This document shows, piece by piece, positions 27,321 to 38,200 of a stretch of 64,000 nucleotides of DNA. The notes below the pieces were generated by a model. That model did not search any database, was not told the DNA's origin, and saw nothing but the letters and a program-made list of their open reading frames with translations. Positions within the stretch are counted from its first letter, which is position 1; each line of letters starts with the position of its first letter. Both the position numbers and the translations under genes were made by a program. This stretch comes from Apostichopus japonicus (Eukaryota > Echinodermata > Holothuroidea > Aspidochirotida > Stichopodidae): the NCBI RefSeq assembly GCF_037975245.1, contig NC_092575.1, forward strand, positions 10,262,001-10,326,000. The letters run 5' to 3'.

Positions 27321-30170
27321 TGCCATTCACACTCTAGGCTATTCATCCTAGATTTAAGATATCAAAAACAAATCAACAATACCACACATTTGTTTCCAAT
27401 TTTTCACACTTTATTAATATTCTCTTTCCTTTAGTAAATATCTGCAATAATTCATAACATTTAATATGAGGAAAGCAATAAAATGAGCAAATGTCAAACT
27501 AGTAGATTAGTCACAGGCAATTGCTCATAGACGGTTGATAAAATTTATGCATGAGAGAAGAACAAGAATGAGATATGCTGAAAAGACAAAAATTGTACAT
27601 AAAAAGCAATCAATTTACTAGAGCCAATGTTTAGGATCACTACAAATGATTTATTTGAAAGAAAAGTCACACCAGTCTGCATGGCCATGAAAAGTCAAGG
27701 TTATTTCACCAAAACTGTTACATTCTTCTAAGTTAGCCCCAATTCTTATGTTGGTGCTCTTCAAAATAACAAATACTGCACCATATCTAAGTCAAATACA
27801 TAATGAATGATTGGTCCATGTGGTTTTCATCTCAACTTTTCATAACAGGTACACAAGATGGCCACCCACATATTTCACTAATCACTCCCTCACTATACAT
27901 CTTTCATGTATTGCTGTAGCTCTTGACCCTAAGATAAACCTTTCTGGCTCAAAAACAGTTTAAAAAAATGCACAATCAGATTAAGACACTGTGACCTGTA
28001 TTTTATTCTCCTCTTAAGTCTTTTTCTCCTAAGTCTTATTCTAATCTTTTTCTAATTCTCCAAAGTCTTTATATTAGTGTTTTTTTTTTTAATTGAAGCA
28101 GTCAATAGTCCAGGTGTATTTCAAAAGACCAACAGACTACTTGGACAAATTAGTTGTCACCAAAAAAAGACCCTCAAACTAAATAAGGACATATGGACAA
28201 GTATTTTACATTACCAGTCTGTAAATATTCTGAAACTCACAACTGAAATTAGATGAGTTTCACACAATGATCTTTACCTTTAAAGTTTTAATGCTTACAT
28301 TTGAAATTCAACTGAGCACAGCCACGAAATATGACGACAGAAAAAAAAAGGAAGGCCAAAGTAAACAATAATTATCTTTTCATTTCTACAATTAAATTAC
28401 AAAACTTTATGGGCAATTGGCAAGATATCATTTATTTCTTCAACGCATCACTTTATTTACAAATTCTCTGCAAACAATTTGATGCCAAGAGGCATAGCAA
28501 AACTTGAAGATTTAATCTCACAAGAAAAAAAATTAAAATTGAAAATGCTACAATTGTGGTGAACAAATGTTCTAAAAGTCCTTGAAAGTAAATTATGCTA
28601 TTTTGGTGAATGTGAAACCTGAGGCTTCATATTCAATGACTTAAAGATCATCAATCAAAATTGATGCTTTCATTTGAACTTTCACTTAAGACAGAGCATG
28701 AACTTTGTCAATTTTAGAGTGCGGCCATACTTAACATTTCTCTCTTACCCCCGCCCCAACACTCCCCCCCTTTCAAGATCATCCCTGTATCATACAATTT
28801 CTTTTTATAAAATTCATTTAAAATGTGATCATGTCAAAAACTTCCTCTAAACTGGAGAATATACAATCTATATACATCTGATACAGACAATACTGATGCT
28901 TTCAGCACACACTTGAAATTTCTTTTTAAGAAATACAAGGAAGTTTCCTCTCATCACAGCATTGCAATTTCATTTCTATTGTACCACTGGGTCCTTTAAG
29001 GAGATTTTTCTGTTCACTTTTCATGAACACAAAAGAAGCAAACGCCATATTTGAAGTGAAAAGCCGCATTTAATAAGAGCATCCACAAGAGGGCTCTGTC
29101 TGGAATTCAAGTCACCGATACAAACTACTACCGTTAATAGCATCTTCTTCAAGATGTATACGACAGTTACAATGATTAAATATACTAAACCTGTGAGAGG
29201 ACTGTGCAACTCCTGTGACTTCAGACTTAACACTTATGCCACAAAGGTCAAACAAATGAAGCTGGCTGGATTTGTACCCATGGATACACAACATTCACAG
29301 ATATACATGGTAACTCATAGATACACCACACAGAGGAGACCAACAAGTTGTGACCTCCCCCCCTTTCTCAGCTTATGCTTGAAAGTGAAACAATTCAGAC
29401 CTCAATTCTGTATTTTGCATCCATCCTGAAAACATGCGACACATCTTGAGGGTATTCAGTCCAAGCCCATTCCTGAATTTCCTTCCTGAGCGAACAAACT
29501 AAGAGGAATAAATAAAGGGTGGATTTATCCCCATGGATAAATCACAACATTCACACAAGGTATCTAACTAAAGCAAAGGTAGTGCTTAAAATAAAGAAAA
29601 AGTTAAACTATAACTATTTGGTATAACGTTTTTGAAATGACTTGATTTTGTAATCTGAATAACAACAATTTAGAATGAAAAACAGAAAGAAAAGAAAAGA
29701 AGGTAAGGAGAAACAAAAATTATGATGAAAACACAAGGTAATGAATCATGGTAATTAATTAATTAATGGTAATTAATTAGGTTGCACAAACTTGAATACA
29801 GACGGACAAAAAATCTTCAAGCTGGTAGATTTGCCCCAATATTACATGAGGGCTTCATGAATATTAATTTACGTGCCTGCCCAAGGGTCCATGACTCATA
29901 AAAAAAATAATAATAAATAAATAAAATAAAAAACAATAAGTAAATTTAAAACAAACATGATTGGAGATTTTTCAAAAGAAAACAATAAATTTGATAATTT
30001 CAGAGCTTTGATGGACAGAGCAATTTTCCTATGAGATAATCAAAACTTAAAACATGCTGGTTTTGTCACCATTTGGGTTACAGTGAAGTTTACAATAAAT
30101 ATCCTCAGTCTCCAAACTGCATTGGCTTTTTTAAAAACCAGACCAGTCAACCTCTGTTAATTCAGCAGAG
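27321..30170. other. intergenic AT-rich sequence
   Basis: No coding frame or transposon recognised. TTTATT words on the plus strand (for example near 27410 and 28433-28455) would be AATAAA for a minus-strand transcript, so a very long SARM1 3' UTR cannot be excluded. An AATTAATTAATTAATGG run lies near 29755. Confidence 0.4.
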
Positions 30171-30177
30171 AAAGCAA

Positions 30178-31294
30178 AAATAACCCACATAGTTTAGTAC
30201 TTGTATAATAACTCATATACATTAGTACTACTTCCACATGAAATAACCCACATAGTGTAGTACTTGTATAATAACTCATATACATTAGTACTACATCCAC
30301 ATGAAATAACCCACATAGTGTAGTACTTGTATAATAACTCATATACATTAGTACTACATCCACTTGAAATAACCCACATAGTGTAGTACTTGTATAATAA
30401 CTCATAAACATTAGTACTACTTCCACATGAAATAACCCACATAGTGTAGTACTTGTATTATAACTCATATACATTAGTACTACATCCACTTGAAATAACC
30501 CACATAGTTTAGTACTTGTATAATAACTCATAAACATTAGTACTACATCCACTTGAAATAACCCACATAGTGTAGTACTTGTATTATAACTCATATACAT
30601 TAGTACTACTTCCACATGAAATAACCCACATAGTGTAGTACTTATATTATAACTCATATACATTAGTACTACTTCCACTTGAAATAACCCACATAGTATT
30701 AGGACTTGTATTATAACTCATATACCTTAGTACTACATCCACTTGAAATAACCCACATAGTATTAGTACTTGTATTATAACTCATATACATTAGTACTAC
30801 TTCCACATGAAATAACCCACATAGTGTAGTACTTGTATAATAACTCATATACATTAGTACTACATCCACTTGAAATAACCCACATAGTTTAGTACTTGTA
30901 TTATAACTCATATACATTAGTACTACATCCACTTGAAATAACCCACATAGTGTAGTACTTGTATTATAACTCATATACATTAGTACTACTTCCACATGAA
31001 ATAACCCACATAGTGTAGTACTTATATTATAACTCATATACATTAGTACTACTTCCACTTGAAATAACCCACATAGTATTAGGACTTGTATTATAACTCA
31101 TATACCTTAGTACTACATCCACTTGAAATAACCCACATAGCATTAGGACTTGTATTATAACTCATATACCTTAGTACTACTTCCACTTGAAATAACCCAC
31201 ATAGTATTAGTACTTGTATTATAACTCATATACATTAGTACTACTTCCACATGAAATAACCCACATAGTGTAGCACTTATATTATAACTCATAT
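30178..31294. repeat. minisatellite, 62-65 bp unit, about 18 copies (left part)
   Basis: Each unit contains GAAATAACCCACATAGT, a TAGTACTTGTAT segment, ATAACTCATATACATTAG and TACTAC(A/T)TCCAC(A/T)T. Two blocks about 380 bp apart (30600-30745 and 30980-31125) share the same sequence of variants, including TATTAGGACTTG and ATACCTTAG, which shows higher-order duplication. A unit near 63 bp leaves minus-strand frames open (repeating MYMSY...CGLF peptides), but there is no other sign of a gene. Confidence 0.93.
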
Positions 31295-32946
31295 TAGGGT
31301 TGGGCGATATTTGCTTTTTAATGTCACGATAAATAGTTCAAAAATTATCGCGATATTTCGATAATTACGATAATTTTTTCTTGTTGTTTTTAGTGTGTTC
31401 GCGAACACACTAAAAAACAACTGCCGATTTCCCTCCGGTGTTTTCGCGCAGCAAACACACCGAGCATAATGGCGTGGGGTTCAGGGCCCGCCTTAGAGCC
31501 CCGTTGAAGTCAAGGGGTGGAACCCCTTGTGGGGGTCCATGGGCGAAGGCCCCCGGAAAAGTTAAGTATTTTTGCGTGTCTGGCGATAAAAAATTCGCAA
31601 TTGAGGATTCAAACTACTGACTAACTTTATGAATTTAAATTGTCACGAAACTGATGAAAGTTTTAAAATGACAAGTTAGAGTAGCTATATTATGTGATAA
31701 AATGAAAAGAGAATTAATCTGTCTTACAATCTTTATAGAGTTTAACTTACAAAACTGTCGATATTATGAAACAAACTACGTTCGTCAAAGCCCCGTTTCT
31801 AGACTGCCTAACAATCAGTTTACAACTGCAGTGTTTAACCGTACTTAAATATCACGGTAGGCTACAATGTGCTTCGAATTTTCTCAGGTACCTTGCGAAA
31901 CAACCCCCCTGTCTAACACCTGCTTGTTAACATTTTTGGCACGGTTCCAAAAAACTTTTCATGGAGTAAACTTTTTTGGCTCCACTCTAGAATTAATTAG
32001 GTCAGTCAGTAAAGGATCCGTAAAGTTATGCGAAATATTATCTAAGACGTTCAAGGAAAGTACAGTAGGTAAATATCCCCGTAACATTAAGGTAAGTAAA
32101 ACACACCTCAAGCCAACCGACTCCTCCGCATGAACAAAACAATCTATTCCCCATGATACACGAGGCACAGTCTATACCATACAGACATAGCACGATATCA
32201 AGGCCCCAATAGCTACAGTATGGCCATCTATATGAAAGTAAACCTTGTAATTCCATGTTTTAGGCCACCAGGCGTGATTAACTTAATGCTAAACATTGTT
32301 TCCATGTCCTTGTAGAAATCGTCAACTTCGCAAAATACAATTAGTTGTGTTTTTGTTACGTGAGATCCGTAACCGACGAAGTGGTTAGGCTATTTACTAT
32401 ACACTTAACTATGGTAGGATATTATTATTATTATTATTTTTTTGGGAAATTCTAGAAAATACTCTTTCCCCGCTTTACACCAGATGTGGTCTACTGGTTT
32501 ATTCATAAATGGGTGTACTAGAGCCTTGTTTACATGACACTTGTTGCATTTAGCACGATATGCCAGTTTCGCGTGAATTTTTCGAAAGTATTTTGCTCGA
32601 TCTTTCGTAAAATTAGAAAGGTGTACCAACTTACTTTTCGTACACAATTGGTAATTTCTCTACTGATTTTCAGAGTTTTGTTCTCTATACAGTCAATGTT
32701 GTAAAGAACGGGTTTTTACGAAGTTCAAAAGTCAGTAAATGAAGTTGATAAAATATTTCTTTTCAACTTTCTTAACCATGGAATGATAGAATAACATTTA
32801 CACATAAAACGGAGAATTTTTTTTTCTACATCTATTTCAAATTTCTTTCACAAGAAATTATCGTCATTTGTTCAATCCTCAAAAAATATCGTCTTGAAAA
32901 AAAATTATCGCGATAATAATAATTTTCGATATATCGCCCAACCCTA
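31295..32946. mobile_element. hAT-like element inserted in the minisatellite
   Basis: The 1652-bp element has perfect 16-bp termini: TAGGGTTGGGCGATAT at the left and its complement ATATCGCCCAACCCTA at the right. The subterminal parts repeat ATTATCGCGATA-type words. It is flanked by the identical octamer ACTCATAT (31287-31294 and 32947-32954), which is part of the minisatellite unit and so reflects the target. The interior has no recognisable hAT transposase, only short frames and a GC-rich tract at about 31430-31560. It is probably non-autonomous. Confidence 0.9.
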
Positions 32947-33170
32947 ACTCATATACATTAGTACTACTTCCACTTGAAATAACCCACATAGTGGTGTACG
33001 TACTTGTATAATAACTCATATACATTAGTACTACATCCACATGAAATAACCCACATAGTTTAGTACTTATATTATAACTCATATACATTAGTACTACTTC
33101 CACATGAAATAACCCACATAGTTTAGTCCTAGTATTATGACTCATATACATTAATACTACATCACAGCCA
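32947..33170. repeat. minisatellite, right part (3-4 units)
   Basis: Continuation of the 62-65 bp array after the hAT-like insertion, with units at about 32978, 33043 and 33107 that decay into unique sequence by 33170. Confidence 0.9.
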
Positions 33171-33174
33171 AATT

Positions 33175-35104
33175 TCCAAAATGCTACGTCCAAGTCTCAA
33201 AGTTCTCATACCTTTTTCAGGTTTCCCAGACATAAACCCCAAGAACTTCTAGAACGTTTCACAAATAATACTACAGAACCCAAAGTAGTGCACAAAAAGT
33301 ACATCCACAGCACACACAATGAACAAACAAGCAAAAAAAAAAGAATGAAAAACTTGGAAAGCAAGGTGATCAAATTTCAGTGACTTCTGATAAAAATTAA
33401 AAGTAAATAATGATAAAAAGTAAAACTAAATTGCACGATAGCTACCATATTTCATAAAGCTGCTAAAATTATTGTGCCTTACCATCAGGCAGATTAAAAG
33501 AATGAATTTTCTCCTTTTCTTTTCAGCATATGAATATTAACTAATTGCATGTTCTGTCATTTTTGGTATTATAACGATGTGGATTATAAAAGAATATCCT
33601 TAGTTTTTTTTCCAGGAATACTAACTAATTTGCATGTCAATTTCTCTGAAAACATCTCCTGCATCATTTTGTCTTGCATTTCCACTACAATGAATCGTAT
33701 AACCGTTTAGCTTAAATTACATTCAGGTAGATTATTAACAAAACTCTCACAACATTCTCTATTCAGTTTTCTTTCTCTTTGTAATATATGTACAGTCAAA
33801 TATGTCTGAAAGAGCAAAAAAAGTGCTTACACTTTCCAATCACTTGTCATTGCAAGTAGCTTTTTTTTTTATGATCATGATGATAAAAAATTACAAGTAG
33901 TGGGATTTTACATATTTAATAATCATATCACTGACTTCCAATGTCAGTAAACCACAGATCTGTCTATATATTATGATATACACAGTTAGGTCATAACCTA
34001 ATTCTAATAACTGAATGAAGTTAAACCTTGCCGTTGGCTCTTTCCAAATAAAAGTTGTACACAGATTTGTACTTGGATATTGAACATGACCATAGTCTTT
34101 TAGACTTGATCAAACATACTTCATGGCAGAGGTGATGCCATTTTGTTTTTCTCAAAGGCGGCTAAGATGTTACGTTGTTCCAAGAAAAATTTTGGTCGAA
34201 ACTGACGGTGGGGCTTAGATGTAAGAATCATGCTATATTTTGCTGTGCTAAAGCCACCTTCCCCCCGCCGGCCCCACAGGTATAAATGGTTGCACCCCTG
34301 CTTCAGGGCACTGCTCGGTTACAACATACAGAAGGAAGAATGCAGAAAGAAAGGGTGGGAAAGATTGACTAATTTCAGGCTTGTTGTACCCTTACTATGA
34401 TCTCTATGGGGGGGGGGGGGGCTACAGTAGTCTTCTACTGCAGGCTTAATGCATGATCAATCTATCTACCGAAGTCAAGTTGAAATGAAATCAAGACACA
34501 CCATTCTATGAGAGGGTTAAGATGGGAGTAAGTCAACCGTTATCTTAATTGGCTTTTATAATACATGATAGATATGTTTGTGATGAACAGTTTTCTAAAA
34601 ATAGTAACAAAACTATTTAATTTCTCTTTCCGAGAAAGGAAAGTTTGAAATGGGGTTACGAGGGAGGTGAACTCTGTAGTAGAGTTGTCCAAAAGTTAAA
34701 ATCTGTTTTTCATGCTAAAAAACAAACAAAAACAAAGACAATATTCAGTGATGACCCTATTAATTACTGATACATTTTATAATATTTTAAGCAATCTTTC
34801 TCAAGCACCACATATTTCAATGGAAATAGGAGATATAATGAATAGAGTAACACATATCAAATCAAGCACTACTGGTTTCTATGGAGACACAGTCAAATCT
34901 GCTGAAAGTCGTCAGACTTCTACGTAAAGAAATTTCGAAAATGGTGATTTTGTGTTAGCTTTTTGGGTGAGAGTAGGTTGTTCATCACAAACATCTTTAT
35001 CACTCATAGATGCCTAATGATGTCCTTGACGGAATAATTAACAAAGATGATGGACATGTCAAAAGTCCACGCTGGCCCAACTGTGACTGGAGTGGGACTC
35101 TAAA
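33175..35104 (-). other. probable SARM1 3' UTR and downstream sequence
   Basis: Non-coding AT-rich sequence following the SARM1 stop on the minus strand. TTTAAT at 34616-34621 reads ATTAAA on the transcript strand and is a possible poly(A) signal about 490 bp past the stop. No strong AATAAA was seen closer. There is a poly-G run near 34410-34422. Confidence 0.35.
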
Positions 35105-35282
35105 TCATCCAGTGCTTCCGTTACTGTCGTGGCTATCACCCCTGCTGTTCCTCAAACCGTGGCCACTCTGGGTTCCCTTGAGTCCTACCAAAGTCTGCTC
35201 TAAGTACTGTTTCATGTTCTCCTCTCCCCGTAAGAATCTCTCCAATTTGTCGATGCAGGCATCCTGGTAATCGTGAATCCAC
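35105..35282 (-). CDS. SARM1: SARM1 last exon: TIR C-terminal helix and tail
   Basis: A 178-nt exon encoding [20 protein letters not shown], then a tail of about 38 residues ending SHDSNGSTG and TGA (35107-35105). It matches human [20 protein letters not shown], after which the tails diverge; both are Ser/Gly-rich. The acceptor is CTCTCATCAG. A 627-bp GGAGA array lies 96 bp upstream of this exon on the transcript. Confidence 0.95.
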
Positions 35283-38200
35283 CTGATGAGAGGAAAGAGG
35301 GAACATTGATAACAGATTCTTCAATATCAATCGCAGAGCTGAAAGACAAAATGGTTTTTACTAAAATGATGGTGGAAAGGAGAGGAGAGGAGAGGAGAGG
35401 AGAGGAGAGGAGAGGAGAGGAGAGGAGAGGAGAGGAGAGGAGAGGAGAGGAGAGGAGAGGAGAGGAGAGGAGAGGAGAGGAGAGGAGAGGAGAGGAGAGG
35501 AGAGGAGAGGAGAGGAGAGGAGAGGAGAGGAGAGGAGAGGAGAGGAGAGGAGAGGAGAGGAGAGGAGAGGAGAGGAGAGGAGAGGAGAGGAGAGGAGAGG
35601 AGAGGAGAGGAGAGGAGAGGAGAGGAGAGGAGAGGAGAGGAGAGGAGAGGAGAGGAGAGGAGAGGAGAGGAGAGGAGAGGAGAGGAGAGGAGAGGAGAGG
35701 AGAGGAGAGGAGAGGAGAGGAGAGGAGAGGAGAGGAGAGGAGAGGAGAGGAGAGGAGAGGAGAGGAGAGGAGAGGAGAGGAGAGGAGAGGAGAGGAGAGG
35801 AGAGGAGAGGAGAGGAGAGGAGAGGAGAGGAGAGGAGAGGAGAGGAGAGGAGAGGAGAGGAGAGGAGAGGAGAGGAGAGGAGAGGAGAGGAGAGGAGAGG
35901 AGAGGAGAGGAGAGGAGAGGAGAGGAGAGGAGAGGAGAGGAGAGGAGAGGAGAGGAGAGGAGAGGAGAGGAGAGGAGAGGAGAGGAGAGGAGAGGAGAGG
36001 AGAGCACCAAACTGTAACATCTCTGGTACCTAGTTAAGGGAATCACAAAGATATAGAAAGTTCAATTTAACATTAAACTTTGGAACAGCAACCAACATAA
36101 CAACTGGTGGAGATGTCTCGATATCAATATCTACACTCTGGAGATACAAAGGTCCCTGTCTATTAAGAGGGTTGTGTCTACATACAGAACAGAAATTCAA
36201 ACCAAAGAAGTTTGTTGCAAAAGGTAAGATGATAATAATAATAATAATTTATTCTTATATAGCTTAAAAATAATACAGCCTAAAAATATTGCATCCCAAA
36301 ATTTCAGAAAATAAATATAATGATACAGTTTTGAGGAGAGTTCAGGGTAAGTGACTTAATGGTACGTTTAATCATGTTTGCACATATATATATCTTCTGA
36401 GAGGTTTCAACTGTCTTTGAGATTTTGATATTAATTACTTGATTCCATTAAAGTAACATATCGCCCTCATATCTTCTGGAAGCTCCTCTGGTTTCGGCCA
36501 GCGAAAGGTGTCCATGACTGGAATGATGTTACACTTACTCTCCAGGGCTGTCACTATTTCCTGCAAAACCAATCAAATGTAAATATTGTTGATAATATGA
36601 ATATTGTTGATAATGGTATAGTGTGTTGACTGGTATGAGTAATAGAATACTGTGGATTGTCAAGTTTGCAAATACAACAAGCAATATTAATATACTTGTT
36701 TGGGCCAGATTACTTTTACTGCTGTGTAGCCATGGATCAAATAACATGTTTACCAAATATATTGATGTATGTACAGACCTTACTGCTGTGTGGATAGGGA
36801 CCTACTTGTTCTGTGGATATGGACCCTACTACCATGTCGATATGGACCTTTAATGCTGCTGTGTTGATATGGACCTAACTGATGTGTGGATATGGCCCAC
36901 ACACCATGTTTACAAATATATTGGTGTATTGACAGACTACAATCACTGGCCCTTCATCATACACAACATACTCTAAATCTGTGTGGCCATCTTTGTACTT
37001 CATGTCCCTCTGACTCCTGTTTCTCATCACCTTGTTTACTACTCTCTACACCTAGTCTTTGTACTCTACAATCCATGGATATGTCTAGGACACCAGCCGA
37101 CAGGCAGTAGCCATGGCAACATTACATTCTACTACCCTGTTCTCTCATCACCTTGTTTACTTACTCTATGTACCTAGTCTTAGTACCCTATGTTCCCTTA
37201 CATCTTTTCAGAGCACTAGTTAACAGGCAGTAGCCATGGCAACATTACATCCTACTACCCTGTTTCTCTCATCCCCTTGTTTACTTACTCTATGTACCCA
37301 GTCTTTGTATTCTACATCCCCCTTACACCTGTCCAGAGCACTGGTTGACAACACCAAGACAAAGTTGTGAGCATTTCGGATACTGTTCAGCAGGTTATTG
37401 TCAAACTTTCCTGCTTCTAGTTTCTCGACGTCGATGAAGACTGTGAAGCTACGGAGCTGCAGGTGGACTTTGAGCAAGCTGAATGAAGCAGACAAAATAC
37501 GAATGTCAGAACAAATTATGAATCTTGACAAAGTCAAGAATTATTCAATACTTTGAGAACATATTAAGAGGCATTCTAATGCGTACATGGTTTTGATATA
37601 TAACATGAAACATAATTTACCTCTCCCCACTCTACTTATGCACTTTTCCAATAAACAAACAGTAGAACAATCTTTGACAGTATACTTCATGATGTCTCTT
37701 CAAAAATCCCCCCACCCCCCCCAAAAAAATGAAAAGAAAATACACTATCTGCTTGTTTCATAATTACTTCAAAATATACTGGAACTTGATCAGCACATTC
37801 CAAAGGGTCTGGAAAAGTTCATGCAGTTTCAATTACTATTTTCACATCTGTGAAGAAGCCAGGGTTACAAGCATACTTGATAGTCTTATTTCTAATTCTT
37901 TGAAGGAAACTTAATTAATTTGAGTATCTGAGGCTTCTGCTAACATGTGTGATAAATAAGCTTTATATATCATTTCATTTATTTTATTTCTGTCTAACTT
38001 TCAAACATTATATGAATAGGATAACAAGAAATAAAAGATGAATGTTTAAAAGGTAATGAAAGGTAAATAGAAATTACACTACACAATTTAATTAAAGAAA
38101 ATGATTAATCGAGAAATAAATTATCAAAACAAACATTTTAGACAGTAAACAAGATGATAATAGTGGCCCTCAGACTCTAGTCTGGACAGCTCTGTGGAAT

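Noticed and set aside
26446-27351. Pro/Leu-rich frames of 100-196 codons
   Set aside because: They read through the C-rich minisatellite in two registers, with irregular spacing, and have no initiation or splice context.
30157-31058. Minus-strand repeat protein (MYMSY...CGLF units)
   Set aside because: This is a product of a minisatellite unit near 63 bp; the registers break at variant units and there is no gene structure around it.
35273-36046. Long EERRG and SSPLL repeat frames on both strands
   Set aside because: They are translations of the pure GGAGA array; the five-base unit keeps every frame open and no other coding sign exists.
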